Below, piece after piece: positions 28,376-38,032 of a DNA stretch of 64,000 nt (position 1 is its first letter; each line of letters begins with the position of its first letter). A model generated the notes under the pieces. It was not told the DNA's origin, ran no database searches, and saw only the letters and a program-made list of their open reading frames with translations. The position numbers and the translations under genes were made by a program. Location: the NCBI RefSeq assembly GCF_017052585.1, contig NZ_JAFFHZ010000001.1, forward strand, positions 3,215,001-3,279,000. Direction: 5' to 3'. This DNA is from Paenibacillus apiarius (GTDB lineage: Bacteria > Bacillota > Bacilli > Paenibacillales > Paenibacillaceae).

Positions 28376-29422
28376 ATGTCTGAAGCTTACAAACAAGCGG
28401 GTGTCGACATCGCGGCGGGCAATGAAGCCGTCGAACGGATGAAGAAGCATGTGCGCCGCACGTTCCGTCCCGAGGTGATGACGGATCTCGGCGGCTTCGG
28501 CGCCCTGTTCCAGTTGAACAGCAAAAAATACGAGGAGCCTGTGCTCGTCTCGGGAACCGACGGCGTTGGAACGAAGCTGATGCTTGCCTTTGCCATGGAT
28601 AAGCATGACACGATTGGCATCGACGCCGTGGCAATGTGCGTGAACGACATCGTCGTGCAGGGGGCGGAGCCGCTGTTCTTCCTCGATTACTTGGCCTGCG
28701 GCAAAGTAAAGCCGGAGCGCATCGAGGGCATTGTGAGCGGGATTGCGGAAGGCTGCGCGCAGGCGGGCTGTTCGCTTATAGGGGGCGAAACGGCGGAAAT
28801 GCCGGGCATGTACGGCGCGGAAGAGTACGACATCGCAGGCTTCAGCGTGGGGGTCGCCGAAAAGAGCCGCATTGTAAACGGAGCGGATATCAAGCCGGGC
28901 GATGTCGTGCTCGGCCTGCCATCGAGCGGCGTGCACAGCAACGGCTTCTCGCTCGTGCGCAAGCTGCTGCTGGAGCAAGCGGGCTACAGCTTGAATGCGC
29001 AGGTGCCGGAGCTGGAGACGGATGCGACGCTTGGTGAGGTGCTGCTCACGCCGACACGCATCTACGTAAAGCCGCTGCTTGAGCTGATGAAGCAGGTGCA
29101 AGTGAAAGGAGCGGCGCACATTACGGGCGGCGGCTTCTTAGAAAATATTCCGCGCGTGCTGCCGGAAGGGACAGCGGTTCATATTGATTACGGCTCTTGG
29201 CCGGTGCACCCGGTGTTCCGTGTAATGGAGCGGGTCGGCGCCTTGAAGGCGGAGGAGCTGTTCACGACGTTCAACATGGGGATCGGCATGATCGCCGTCG
29301 TCTCGGCACAGGATGCGGATGCCGCAATGGCGTGCTTGGCTGAACAGGGAGAAGCGGTATATCGCATCGGGACCGTAACGGAAGGCGCACGGGAAGTACG
29401 GATACCGGAGGTCGGGATATAA
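28376..29422 (+). CDS. purM: Phosphoribosylformylglycinamidine cyclo-ligase (AIR synthase)
   Basis: A 348-residue PurM that closes the imidazole ring of AIR with ATP. It has the family words [39 protein letters not shown] and [14 protein letters not shown], plus [25 protein letters not shown] precedes the ATG. Its stop overlaps the purN start (TAATG), so these two are coupled. Confidence 0.96.
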   Translation: MSEAYKQAGVDIAAGNEAVERMKKHVRRTFRPEVMTDLGGFGALFQLNSKKYEEPVLVSGTDGVGTKLMLAFAMDKHDTIGIDAVAMCVNDIVVQGAEPLFFLDYLACGKVKPERIEGIVSGIAEGCAQAGCSLIGGETAEMPGMYGAEEYDIAGFSVGVAEKSRIVNGADIKPGDVVLGLPSSGVHSNGFSLVRKLLLEQAGYSLNAQVPELETDATLGEVLLTPTRIYVKPLLELMKQVQVKGAAHITGGGFLENIPRVLPEGTAVHIDYGSWPVHPVFRVMERVGALKAEELFTTFNMGIGMIAVVSAQDADAAMACLAEQGEAVYRIGTVTEGAREVRIPEVGI

Positions 29423-30078
29423 TGCGTCCGATGGATACGAGTTCTTTAAATAAAGAAACGGCCGACTTCCGTGTGCCGCCGTTAGAATTGCGTGAAGGGG
29501 AACGGATGCCGCGCATTGCGGTGTTCGCCTCCGGTTCGGGCTCGAACTTCCAGGCGCTTGCGGATGCGGCTTCTTCGCAGAAGCTGGGTGCGGAGCTGGC
29601 GCTCCTGGTGTGCGATAAGCCTCGGGCGTATGTTCTGGAGCGGGCGCAGGCGGCGAACGTGCCGCACGTGGTGTTCGAGCCGAAGCAATATTTGTCCCGC
29701 GAGCAGTATGAACACGATGTGCTGCATGTGCTGGAGGAATACGACATCGATTGGATTGTGCTTGCCGGTTATATGCGGCTGATTACGCCAGTGCTGCTTC
29801 AGGCATATGTAGGGCGCATGGTCAACATTCATCCGTCGCTGCTCCCGGCCTTTCCGGGCCTGCACGCGGTACGCCAAGCGCTGGATTACGGCGTGAAGGT
29901 GACGGGAGTGACGGTGCATCTGGTCGACGAAGGGATGGATACGGGGCCGATTGTTGCGCAGCAAGCGGTCGTGATTGAACCGGGTGTTACGGAGGCAGAG
30001 TTGACTGCCCGTATTCAAGCGGTGGAGCATGACTTGTACCCGCAGGTGGTTCGCCGTCTGGTGAGCGGAAAAAGGTAG
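29422..30078 (+). CDS. purN: Phosphoribosylglycinamide formyltransferase
   Basis: PurN formylates GAR with 10-formyl-THF. The protein has RIAVFASGSGSNFQAL, the catalytic region NIHPSLLPAFPGLHA and VHLVDEGMDTGPI. Two starts are possible. ATG 29422 overlaps the purM stop and has GGAGGTC at 7 nt, giving 218 residues with a 28-residue extension. ATG 29506 has GAAGGGGA and gives the standard start MPRIAVFAS and 190 residues. Both sites are good, so both may be used. Confidence 0.94.
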   Translation: MRPMDTSSLNKETADFRVPPLELREGERMPRIAVFASGSGSNFQALADAASSQKLGAELALLVCDKPRAYVLERAQAANVPHVVFEPKQYLSREQYEHDVLHVLEEYDIDWIVLAGYMRLITPVLLQAYVGRMVNIHPSLLPAFPGLHAVRQALDYGVKVTGVTVHLVDEGMDTGPIVAQQAVVIEPGVTEAELTARIQAVEHDLYPQVVRRLVSGKR

Positions 30079-30251
30079 GTTTTTCGGATGCAGGCAGGCT
30101 GAGCCTGTCTGGACGAATGGACTTTATCGCATTAAAATGATATACAATCAGAATTCCAAATGTTAGCACAACGGAGCGGGGTTGGAAACGAACGGCACAT
30201 CCGCCCGGCTCGGAAGTGGCAGCCATATATTTGAGCAAGGGAGAGGACAAC

Positions 30252-31799
30252 ATGACGATTCAAAGAGCGCTTATTAGTGTTTCTGACAAGACGGGTGTCG
30301 TTGAATTTGCGCGTGCGCTGGCAGAAGCGGGCGTGCAGTTGATTTCAACCGGAGGAACGAAGTCGCTGCTGGAGCAAGCTGGCGTCCCGGTAACGGGCAT
30401 TTCGGATGTGACCGGATTTCCCGAAATATTGGACGGGCGGGTGAAGACGCTCCATCCTGCCGTGCACAGCGGTCTGCTCGCGGTACGGAGCAATGAAGAG
30501 CATCGCAAGCAGCTTGAAGAGCTCGGCTTATCCACGATTGATATGGTCATCGTCAATCTGTATCCGTTCCAGCAAACGATAGCGAAGCCGGATGTGTCCT
30601 ATGAAGATGCGATTGAAAATATAGATATCGGCGGCCCGACAATGCTGCGCTCGGCGGCCAAAAACCATGGTGACGTTACCGTGGTGGTCGATGCGGCGGA
30701 TTACGAGACGGTGCTGGAAGAAATCCACAGCAGCGGCGATACGAAGCTTGAGACGCGCAAACGCTTGGCGGCGAAGGTGTTCCGCCATACGGCGGCGTAC
30801 GATGCGCTTATTGCGGATTACTTGAGCGGACAAGTCGGCGAGACATGGCCGGAGCGCTACACGGTTACGTATGAGAAGGTGCAATCGCTTCGTTACGGGG
30901 AGAATCCGCACCAGGAAGCAGCGTTCTATCGCCAACCGTTGGCGGCGCCGGGCAGCATCACGACGGCGGAGCAGCTGCACGGCAAGGAGCTGTCCTACAA
31001 CAACATCAACGATGCGAACGCTGCCCTCTCCATCGTGAGCGAATTCGAGATGCCGGCGGTCGCCGCCGTAAAGCATATGAATCCTTGCGGCGTCGGTATC
31101 GGCGCTGCGGTGCTTGAAGCGTATCAGAAGGCGTATGCTTCCGATCCGACTTCCATCTTCGGCGGAATCGTCGCCGCGAACCGGGCAATCGATGGGGACA
31201 CGGCCCGTTTGCTGCATGAAATTTTCCTTGAAATCGTCATTGCTCCAGACTTTACGCAAGAGGCGCTGGATATATTGCAGCAGAAGAAAAATCTGCGCCT
31301 GCTGCGCACCGGCGTCGTTCCAAGTCCGGCTGAGCGCGGCGCTTCCCGCCAGCTCACTTCGGTGAACGGAGGCTTGCTTGTGCAGGAGAATGATTTGCAT
31401 ACGCTTGACGCTTCCAAGCTTCAACCGGTGACCGAGCGCAAGCCATCGGAAGCCGAGCTGGAGCAGCTGCTGTTCGGCTGGAATGTGGTCAAGCACGTGA
31501 AATCGAATGCCATCGTGCTTGTGAAGGATGGCATGACTGTCGGGGTTGGCGCAGGACAGATGAACCGCGTGGGTGCAGCCCGCATCGCGATCGAGCAGGC
31601 CGGAGAAAAGGCGCGCGGCGCGGTGCTTGCATCGGATGCGTTCTTCCCGATGGGAGATACGCTCGCATTGGCGGCGGAAGCCGGCATTACGGCGGTCATT
31701 CAGCCGGGCGGTTCCATCCGTGACGACGAGTCCATCCAAGTGGCGAACGAGCACGGACTGGCAATGGTCCTTACCGGGGTCCGTCACTTCAAGCATTAA
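30252..31799 (+). CDS. purH: Bifunctional AICAR transformylase / IMP cyclohydrolase
   Basis: A 515-residue protein that performs the last two steps to IMP. The N-terminal MGS-like cyclohydrolase domain includes ISTGGTKSLLEQAG and DGRVKTLHP; the C-terminal transformylase has AVKHMNPCGVG and SDAFFPMGD. The ATG at 30252 has GGGAGAGGA before it; the frame is open 12 codons further upstream without a site. A long frame on the minus strand across it is a codon-bias artefact. Confidence 0.96.
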   Translation: MTIQRALISVSDKTGVVEFARALAEAGVQLISTGGTKSLLEQAGVPVTGISDVTGFPEILDGRVKTLHPAVHSGLLAVRSNEEHRKQLEELGLSTIDMVIVNLYPFQQTIAKPDVSYEDAIENIDIGGPTMLRSAAKNHGDVTVVVDAADYETVLEEIHSSGDTKLETRKRLAAKVFRHTAAYDALIADYLSGQVGETWPERYTVTYEKVQSLRYGENPHQEAAFYRQPLAAPGSITTAEQLHGKELSYNNINDANAALSIVSEFEMPAVAAVKHMNPCGVGIGAAVLEAYQKAYASDPTSIFGGIVAANRAIDGDTARLLHEIFLEIVIAPDFTQEALDILQQKKNLRLLRTGVVPSPAERGASRQLTSVNGGLLVQENDLHTLDASKLQPVTERKPSEAELEQLLFGWNVVKHVKSNAIVLVKDGMTVGVGAGQMNRVGAARIAIEQAGEKARGAVLASDAFFPMGDTLALAAEAGITAVIQPGGSIRDDESIQVANEHGLAMVLTGVRHFKH

Positions 31800-31816
31800 G
31801 AACGGGGGATGTGCAG

Positions 31817-33094
31817 ATGAAGGTATTGGTCATTGGCAGCGGCGGCCGCGAGCACGCGCTCGTCTGGGCGCTCAAGCAGAGCCCGAAGGTGGATGACGTG
31901 CTGTGCGCGCCGGGCAATGCCGGTATTGCGCAGCTTGCGGAATGCGTTGCATTGTCCGTCGACGACTTTGAAGGCATTGCTGCCTTTGCCGCGGAGCAGA
32001 AGGTGGACCTGGTCGTGGTCGGTCCGGACGATCCGCTCGCTGGCGGCATCGTTGATGTGCTGCATGCGCATGGGTTGCGCGTCTTCGGGCCGGACCGCAA
32101 GGCGGCCGAGATCGAAGGCAGCAAAGTGTTCATGAAGCATTTGCTGCGCAAATACGAAATTCCGACTGCCGCCTATGCAGTCTTTGATGACGCGGGTGCG
32201 GCGAAGCGTTATGTGCGTGAGCAATCGCTGCCTGTCGTCATCAAGGCAGATGGCTTGGCGGCAGGAAAAGGCGTGACGATTGCGCATAGTCTCGCGGAAG
32301 CCGAGCAGGTGCTGGAGGAAGTGATGGTCGAGCGCAAATTCGGGGCTTCCGGCCAGCAGGTGGTCATTGAGGAATTCATGCAGGGCCAAGAGATGTCCAT
32401 TCTCGCGTTCGTGGACGGCGAGACGGTGCGCGCTTGCGTGCCTGCGCAGGATCACAAGCCGATATTCGACGGCGATCAGGGTCCGAACACGGGGGGAATG
32501 GGGACGTATAGCCCGTTGCCGCAATTTTCGGAAGCGGTGTTCGTGAACGCTGTCGACACGATAATTCAGCCGGCGGCCCGTGCGATGGTTAGTGAAGGCA
32601 GGCCGTTCAAAGGCTTGCTCTTTGCCGGACTGATGATTGCGCCGGATGGCACGCCGAAGGTCGTTGAATTCAACGCGCGCTTCGGGGACCCGGAGACGCA
32701 GGCCGTGCTGCCGCGCATGAAGAGCGACCTGTTCGACGTATTGTGGGCGGTGGCGGAAGGAACGCTGCATGAGGTGGAGCTGGAATGGCACGCCGCTGCA
32801 GCAGTATGCGTTATCGTGGCGTCGGAAGGGTACCCTGGCACATATCGCAAAGGGGACGTGATAATGGGCTTGGATGAAGCAGCGGAGCAGGCGTTGCTGT
32901 TCCATGCCGGAACGTCCCGCGATGCGGATGGTGCGTGGAAGACGAATGGCGGCCGCGTGCTTGGCGTGGTTGGCCGAGGTGCGGATGTGGCGGCTGCGGC
33001 GGAGCAGGCGTACAAGGCCGTCGATATGCTTCATTTCGACGGGATGCAATACCGGAAGGACATTGCGGCCAAAGCGAAGACGCCTGTTATGTAA
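31817..33094 (+). CDS. purD: Phosphoribosylamine-glycine ligase (GAR synthetase)
   Basis: A 425-residue ATP-grasp ligase that joins phosphoribosylamine to glycine. Family words include VLVIGSGGREHAL at the start, KADGLAAGKGV, DHKPIFDGDQGPNTGGMG and FNARFGDPETQ. The ATG at 31817 follows GGGGGAT; an in-frame GTG six bases upstream is inside that spacing. It is the last gene of the second purine unit. Confidence 0.96.
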   Translation: MKVLVIGSGGREHALVWALKQSPKVDDVLCAPGNAGIAQLAECVALSVDDFEGIAAFAAEQKVDLVVVGPDDPLAGGIVDVLHAHGLRVFGPDRKAAEIEGSKVFMKHLLRKYEIPTAAYAVFDDAGAAKRYVREQSLPVVIKADGLAAGKGVTIAHSLAEAEQVLEEVMVERKFGASGQQVVIEEFMQGQEMSILAFVDGETVRACVPAQDHKPIFDGDQGPNTGGMGTYSPLPQFSEAVFVNAVDTIIQPAARAMVSEGRPFKGLLFAGLMIAPDGTPKVVEFNARFGDPETQAVLPRMKSDLFDVLWAVAEGTLHEVELEWHAAAAVCVIVASEGYPGTYRKGDVIMGLDEAAEQALLFHAGTSRDADGAWKTNGGRVLGVVGRGADVAAAAEQAYKAVDMLHFDGMQYRKDIAAKAKTPVM

Positions 33095-33125
33095 TTTTGC
33101 GAATGGAATTAATGCGGGTCTTTCA

Positions 33126-33163
33126 AGCTCTCTCCCTAATTTGCAGGGGGAGGGCTTTTTTTG
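33126..33163 (+). terminator. Terminator ending purSQLFMNHD
   Basis: AGCTCTCTCCC pairs with GGGGAGGGCT (one small bulge) and is followed by seven T residues. Its left arm, CTCTCTCCC-N6-GCAG, resembles the dispersed 19-bp motif. Confidence 0.8.
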
Positions 33164-33281
33164 ATGCTTAAAGACGCAGGCGGGGCTTGATACTAGGGTA
33201 AAGGGGATGGAGATGTGATGTGTGATGCGGTATAATAGGATGCTCATCTGAGGGTGCAGGGGGAACTCATTGGATAATGTG

Positions 33282-33400
33282 CAGTGGAAAGCTGTGTCGG
33301 AGCGGCTTGAGAGGCCTTTGACTGGATTTGGTCCAATAGAAATCGTGTTGAGGCAGCTGTGGAGCGGGATAGAGGGGATTTGATTGGAGCTTTTCCACTG
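33282..33400. repeat. Inverted repeat in the spacer after purD
   Basis: CAGTGGAAAGCT (33282-33293) and AGCTTTTCCACTG (33388-33400) match except for one extra base. There is no gene between 33095 and 34065; this is the first of several repeat structures there. Confidence 0.45.
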
Positions 33401-33529
33401 GAATGCAGTCTTTTGAAGAGAGATGGACCTTTCTACTGCATGTTTTCCAATGCACTGTAGTTTGCGGAAAACGCGGTAGTTAAGGGGCGATTACATTTGG
33501 ATTTTCGGGCTCTTGGCTCCATGGCCTGC

Positions 33530-33731
33530 AAATTTCAGGTTGTTGAGAAACCCTGCATGAAACAAATAAGAGTGGAGTGTGTTCGCAGGAGAGACCTGGC
33601 GATCGCCTTGAATCCGAGTCATCCCCGCACCGTCTCATCCTGAATGACTTGGATTCAACAGCGACGGAAGCGGAGACCCCCACCATACTTGTTTCTTTTT
33701 ACATTCTGGGTTTCTCAATAAGCTCAAATTT
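33530..33731. repeat. 202-bp large imperfect palindrome
   Basis: The outer arms at 33530-33553 and 33708-33731 are 24 nt and share AAATTT and TTGAGAAACCC. The inner stem TTGAATCCGAGTCA (33608-33621) pairs with TGACTTGGATTCAA (33645-33658) with one G-U pair. The whole segment could fold into a long two-part hairpin. It may be a MITE-like element or a structured RNA; a 104-codon frame that starts inside it has no coding features. Confidence 0.6.
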
Positions 33732-33742
33732 ATTATTCGTGC

Positions 33743-33761
33743 CATTCTCCCATCAACTCAG
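33743..33761 (+). repeat. Copy of the dispersed 19-bp motif
   Basis: CATTCTCCCATCAACTCAG fits CAYTCTCCC-N6-TCAG and lies just after the large palindrome. Confidence 0.7.
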
Positions 33762-33789
33762 TAACGTGTCGCGGGGCATATCAGAAACA

Positions 33790-33901
33790 CAGAACACCAG
33801 AGTCAGAACACCAGAGTCAGAACACCAGAGTCAGCACATTAGAGTCAGAACATCAGCGGCAGTACATCTGCTTCAGAATATTGCCATCTGAACATTGCAA
33901 T
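33790..33901. repeat. 14-bp tandem repeat, about eight decaying units
   Basis: Three perfect units of CAGAACACCAGAGT (33790-33831) are followed by five more at exact 14-bp steps that diverge gradually (CAGCACATTAGAGT and onward). The steady gradient of decay suggests slippage growth at one end. It is non-coding. Confidence 0.85.
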
Positions 33902-33979
33902 TCGCGCATTATCGCCTGCCATAGCCCGTGCCATTGTGTAATTGGTTCTATTGCAGGGTTTTGTACTATCGATTACCTT

Positions 33980-34053
33980 TGAGTATAAATATATATTGAA
34001 AACAAATGTTGTTACTCATATAATGTACTCAATAAATAATTAAAGTATATAAT
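33980..34053 (+). promoter_or_regulatory. Promoter and operator-like repeats of the ABC exporter operon
   Basis: TTGAAA (33996-34001), a 17-nt spacer and TATAAT (34019-34024) form a good promoter. The -10 box is bracketed by TACTCA at 34013-34018 and 34026-34031, and the inverse TGAGTA lies at 33980-33985. These repeats are candidate operators, perhaps for the TetR protein encoded at the end of the operon. A second TATAAT at 34048-34053 is close to the start codon. Confidence 0.6.
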
Positions 34054-34065
34054 GGGGTGGGCGAG

Positions 34066-35019
34066 ATGGATGTTGTGAAAATGTGCGGTTTGACGAAAAG
34101 GTACGGTAAACAGCTCGGTATCAAGCAGGTGAATCTGACGGTGAAGCAAGGGGAAGTATTTGGCTTTATTGGACCGAATGGGGCTGGAAAGTCTACAACG
34201 CTGCGCACGATGATGCAGTTGATTCGTCCGACGGCCGGAGCGGTTGAGCTGTTCGGGGAACGGGTGAGCAAGGAGCGGCCGGATTTGCGCAAGCGTATCG
34301 GTTATTTGCCCTCCGAGGTGCACTTCCATCCGGATATGACGGGGCTGGAGGTACTATCGTTCGCCGCTTCCGTGCATGGTCTCGATCTCAAGCATACGCC
34401 TGCGCCCGACTATGCGGAACGTCTGAAGCTGGATGTGCGCAGACGCGTCAAGTCTTATTCGCTCGGAAACCGCAAGAAGCTTGGCATCGTTCAATGCATG
34501 CTTCATCAACCGGAGCTTCTCGTGCTGGACGAACCGACGTCTGGTCTGGATCCGCTTATGCAGCATACGTTCTTTGACATGCTGAGCGAGCAAAATGAGC
34601 AGGGGGCGACGATATTTTTCTCCACGCATGTATTGAGCGAGGTGGAGAAGCTGTGCCAGCGGGTTGCGTTTATTCGCGAAGGCAAGCTGCTGCGCGTCTG
34701 TGATGTCGACTCCATTCCAGGCAAGGACGCACGCATCGTGCATGTCCGCTTCCGGCAGTATGGGGATTGCATAGACAGTTATCAACTGCGGACGCTTGAT
34801 CCGGATGCCGTATATGACGGCAGAGAGCATCGGCTATTGCTGCGCGGGGAGCTGCATCTTGCGCTGCGGCAACTGTCTGCTTATGAGATCGATGATATTC
34901 GGATCGACCAGCCGTCGTTGGAGCAGTTGTTCATGGCGGAGTATGAACCGGGGAACACGGCAGAGAGCGCAGCTTTTCACCACAGCAAAGCCGGGAAACA
35001 AGAAGGGAGCGAGTCCTGA
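34066..35019 (+). CDS. ABC exporter ATPase
   Basis: A 317-residue ATPase of the drug/antibiotic exporter type. It has Walker A GPNGAGKST, a SLGNRKKLGI signature in place of the more common LSGGQ and Walker B LLVLDEPTSGLDP, plus the H-loop in FFSTHVLSEVEKLC. A long C-terminal part of about 90 residues follows, as in CcmA-type subunits. Start ATG 34066 follows GGGGTGGG. The stop overlaps the permease ATG (TGATG). The substrate is unknown. Confidence 0.9.
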   Translation: MDVVKMCGLTKRYGKQLGIKQVNLTVKQGEVFGFIGPNGAGKSTTLRTMMQLIRPTAGAVELFGERVSKERPDLRKRIGYLPSEVHFHPDMTGLEVLSFAASVHGLDLKHTPAPDYAERLKLDVRRRVKSYSLGNRKKLGIVQCMLHQPELLVLDEPTSGLDPLMQHTFFDMLSEQNEQGATIFFSTHVLSEVEKLCQRVAFIREGKLLRVCDVDSIPGKDARIVHVRFRQYGDCIDSYQLRTLDPDAVYDGREHRLLLRGELHLALRQLSAYEIDDIRIDQPSLEQLFMAEYEPGNTAESAAFHHSKAGKQEGSES

Positions 35020-35810
35020 TGTGGCAAGTATTTCGGTATGAGTGGCGCACGAATCGGCGCAGCTTCGTCATATGGGCCGCTATTATTGTGTTATTCCAAA
35101 TGATGTTCGCCGGAGTCGGCGATATGTATATGAACAACGAGCAGCTGCTGCAGGCGTTGGATCAATTCCCGCAGGCGCTGCTGGAAGGCTTCGGGTTCCA
35201 TGCCGAAATGCTCGGGAGCTTCGAAGGCTGGATGGGAGGAGAACCGCTCGTTTTCTTCACCATGCTGCTTGGGGCTTTTGCTGCCATATGGGCCGCATCC
35301 ACGGTATCCCGTGAACGGGACGGCGGCACGGTAGATTTCATGTTCACGCTGCCGATAACGCGCGGCGGGCTGTTCATGGGCAAAGTGGCTGCCCATCTGT
35401 CGGGTCTGCTTCTTATTACCGCGTTTTGCTATGGGGTAACGCTTTTGTTCGGGCAGTGGTTCAGCACGATAGAGGATGCGGCGATTTTGCTGGTATACAT
35501 GGCAGCCGGGGCATTGGCGGCGCTGGCGTTCGCCGGTATCGGATATTTGATTACGGTGTTCGTCGCTTCGGAGCGGGCGGGTCTTGCGATAAGCATAGGC
35601 ATCGTCATTATTTCGTTTCTCCTGAATATGCTGGCAGGGATGAATGAGTCGTTGTCCTGGCTCTCCGGCTTCAGTCTGTTCACGATCTTCAGCGGAGAAG
35701 AAATGTTCACTTCGGGCAGCTTGCCATGGGACGGCGTATTCATTACGATATTAGTATATATAGTCGGAGTGCTGGGAGGCTGGCTGATGTTGTCCCGCCG
35801 GGATTTATAA
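35019..35810 (+). CDS. ABC-2 type exporter permease
   Basis: A 263-residue membrane protein with about six hydrophobic segments (for example at 18-36, 78-94, 117-140, 146-170, 188-206 and 240-256) and the ABC-2 family word RERDGGTVDFMFTLPITR in the cytoplasmic loop. It partners with the ATPase that precedes it. The pair is probably controlled by the TetR regulator that follows. Confidence 0.88.
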   Translation: MWQVFRYEWRTNRRSFVIWAAIIVLFQMMFAGVGDMYMNNEQLLQALDQFPQALLEGFGFHAEMLGSFEGWMGGEPLVFFTMLLGAFAAIWAASTVSRERDGGTVDFMFTLPITRGGLFMGKVAAHLSGLLLITAFCYGVTLLFGQWFSTIEDAAILLVYMAAGALAALAFAGIGYLITVFVASERAGLAISIGIVIISFLLNMLAGMNESLSWLSGFSLFTIFSGEEMFTSGSLPWDGVFITILVYIVGVLGGWLMLSRRDL

Positions 35811-35864
35811 CGGGTTAAGGCCAGCCGTCCGCGTCATCCGTTGAGAAAGGGGAACGCATGTCAC

Positions 35865-36443
35865 TTGAACAGTAAAGCCATCGCCATCGTGCAAGCGGGT
35901 CGGCGCTTATTTTTCGAACAAGGGATTCAAGAGACGAGCATGGAGCAGGTGGCCGAAGCGGTTCCAGTCGCGAAGATGACCATTTATAAATATTTTCAAA
36001 GCAAAGAAGGATTGCTGGAGGTCATCATCGCTCAGATGCTGGAGGAATCTCATCAGCATCTCCGCAAGGTTATTGCGGAAGCGGGCGATACGTACGATTT
36101 GTTCCGGCGCATGATGGAATACCACGATTTCGACGACGTGTCCAAAGCATTTATTAACGATCTGGTGCAATATTATCCGGCTGTCTTTCAGCGGCTGATG
36201 TCGTATTCGGAGGAGCATATATTGCCGGAATTCGAGGCGGCGATCTTCCGCGGGCAGCAGGAGGGCCATATCCGCAAGGAGCTGTCCCCGCATCTTATCG
36301 TCAGGTTCCTTGTCTCGATGAAGCAGTTCATGGCGCAGCCGGGCAAGCTGGACGGATGCTTCAGCATGCGGACGATTTCGGATCAGCTGATGACGATGCT
36401 GTGTCATGGCATGTTGGTCGATCGCGATCCGCATCGCGTATAA
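35865..36443 (+). CDS. TetR family transcriptional regulator
   Basis: A 192-residue regulator with an N-terminal TetR helix-turn-helix (AGRRLFFEQGIQETSMEQVAEA, then KMTIYKYFQSKEGLL) and a diverse ligand-binding C-terminus. The start is probably TTG 35865, with GAAAGGGGAA upstream, since the ATG at 35858 is out of frame. It closes the ABC exporter operon and is the natural candidate for its repressor. Confidence 0.88.
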   Translation: MNSKAIAIVQAGRRLFFEQGIQETSMEQVAEAVPVAKMTIYKYFQSKEGLLEVIIAQMLEESHQHLRKVIAEAGDTYDLFRRMMEYHDFDDVSKAFINDLVQYYPAVFQRLMSYSEEHILPEFEAAIFRGQQEGHIRKELSPHLIVRFLVSMKQFMAQPGKLDGCFSMRTISDQLMTMLCHGMLVDRDPHRV

Positions 36444-36512
36444 TTTATCCTCCTTCCTCCATAATAATGTCGTATAAGAACCAAGTTATTAGACGGCAGG
36501 AGGGAACCGAGG

Positions 36513-36758
36513 ATGAAAAATCCGTATCCGTTAGGCCATGCGTTAACACAGTTGTACTTGTCCCAGGAGCATACGCGGGGACTGGATGAGGCATCAGACC
36601 TGGAATCGATGCTGCAGGACGAAGCGGGAGCGGATTCTCCGTCATCTCCGGCCGATCCATCCGAGGAGCCGGCTTCTACCGCGTTGCTGCACGAAGGCAT
36701 GTCGGATGGAACGCTTAAAACGCATCAAATGGTGCAGCGTTCCTACGGTCTATACTAG
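36513..36758 (+). CDS. Small acidic hypothetical protein
   Basis: An 81-residue protein that I do not recognise. It is soluble, acidic in the middle (EASDLESMLQDEAGAD, then a Pro/Ser/Ala-rich stretch) and ends with THQMVQRSYGLY. GGAGGGA lies about 10 nt before the ATG and a terminator follows, which argues that it is a real gene. There is no membrane segment or known motif. Confidence 0.6.
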   Translation: MKNPYPLGHALTQLYLSQEHTRGLDEASDLESMLQDEAGADSPSSPADPSEEPASTALLHEGMSDGTLKTHQMVQRSYGLY

Positions 36759-36851
36759 GGAGAACAGGCAGGGCATTCATAGCTCAATCGACCGGTCCCG
36801 TGTTGTGTTCTCATGAACACAAGAGCACGATCAACCGTCGGGCTGAATGAA

Positions 36852-36891
36852 GGCTGTAATGCTGCGGGAGCAGTGTTGCGGCTATTTTTTT
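36852..36891 (+). terminator. Intrinsic terminator after the small acidic gene
   Basis: GGCTGTAATGCTG pairs along its whole length with CAGTGTTGCGGCT (several G-U pairs) and is followed by ATTTTTTT. A separate hairpin, TTGTGTTC-TCAT-GAACACAA, lies just upstream at 36803-36822. Confidence 0.75.
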
Positions 36892-37045
36892 GCCGAAAAT
36901 TCAGGTGTATGAATTTGACTTGCTAAACACTTGACACTTTAAGGGAAGATGGAGTAAACTTTATCTAATTCATAGTAAATTAATCGGAATTATAAGATAT
37001 CAGGCAAACACATTCATTGTTAAGGAAAAAGCGAGGGGAATGGCG

Positions 37046-37876
37046 ATGGAACGACAAATCGATATTCGATGGCAGCAGGAGCGGTTGGCGGCTACGCTGC
37101 ACTATCCAGTGGAGCGGGCGCCTTTTGAGTCCGGATCGGAGCGGCGGGCTCCGGTCACGATTATTTGCCATGGCTTCGTCGGCAGCCGGATCGGCGTCGA
37201 TCGGTTGTTTGTGAATGCTTCGCGGCAGCTTGCCGAAGAGGGGCATATTGTGATCCGGTTTGATTATGCCGGTTGCGGTGAGAGTACGGGCGAGTACGGA
37301 CATTTCGGCCTCGACGATATGATAGAGCAGACGCAAGCGGTAGTGAATTATGCGCTTGGCTGCGGCAATGTCGATCCACAGCGTGTGACGCTCATCGGTC
37401 ACAGTCTGGGCGGGGCCGTGGCGATCCTGGCGGCGGTCCGCGATCCGCGCATCAAGCGGTTGGTGCTGTGGTCTCCCGTCGCCTACCCGTTCAACGATAT
37501 CGTGCGCATCGTCGGGCGCGAACGGTATGACGAGTCCATGACCCGCGGCGCATCCGATTATTTGGGCTACACGTTCACTCCGGCCTATTTTAATTCGCTG
37601 GGCAAGCATCAGCCGTTTCAAGAGGCGTCGAAGTTCAACGGCGATGTGCTGCTCGTCCACGGCACGAGCGATGACATCATTCCGGCGGACTACACTTTCT
37701 TGTATCAGAAGGTGTTCTGGATGCGAAGCGACGGACAGTGCGACAAGGAGATTATCTTTCAGGCGGACCATACGTACTCTAGCGGCGAGCATCGGGAGAA
37801 GCTGTTCTCCTGCACGATTCATTGGCTGAAGCAATGGGAGAAGCGGCAGGAGGAATGGGCGAACTGGAGCATTTGA
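37046..37876 (+). CDS. Alpha/beta hydrolase (serine esterase/lipase-like)
   Basis: A 276-residue cytoplasmic alpha/beta hydrolase with no signal peptide. The nucleophile elbow GHSLGG places Ser at 120; the acid is Asp209 or Asp210 in LLVHGTSDDIIP and the base is His242 in ADHTYSS. The oxyanion region is CHGFVGSRIGVDR. GAGGGGA favours the ATG at 37046 over 37040. The natural substrate is unknown; similar proteins are annotated as esterases or S9-like hydrolases. Confidence 0.88.
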   Translation: MERQIDIRWQQERLAATLHYPVERAPFESGSERRAPVTIICHGFVGSRIGVDRLFVNASRQLAEEGHIVIRFDYAGCGESTGEYGHFGLDDMIEQTQAVVNYALGCGNVDPQRVTLIGHSLGGAVAILAAVRDPRIKRLVLWSPVAYPFNDIVRIVGRERYDESMTRGASDYLGYTFTPAYFNSLGKHQPFQEASKFNGDVLLVHGTSDDIIPADYTFLYQKVFWMRSDGQCDKEIIFQADHTYSSGEHREKLFSCTIHWLKQWEKRQEEWANWSI

Positions 37877-38032
37877 GCGGCGTGATAAGATTGAGGGCAG
37901 TCTGTCTGATGCAAGCGGGATAGAAGCAGATTGAACAGCATGAGAAAGTCGATGGCAACATGAGCGACGCGAGAGAAACGGTGCCAGTTAGCGAAAGACG
38001 AGCGGCATGATGAATGAAAATGGAAGGTTGTC

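Noticed and set aside
30528..33247. Two very long minus-strand frames (422 and 483 codons) opposite purH and purD
   Set aside because: GC-rich codon use leaves antisense frames open; the plus-strand products are clear PurH and PurD, and the antisense products show no recognisable motifs.
33577..33891. 104-codon plus-strand frame
   Set aside because: It is built from the large palindrome, a dispersed motif and the 14-bp tandem repeat; no ribosome site or protein motif.
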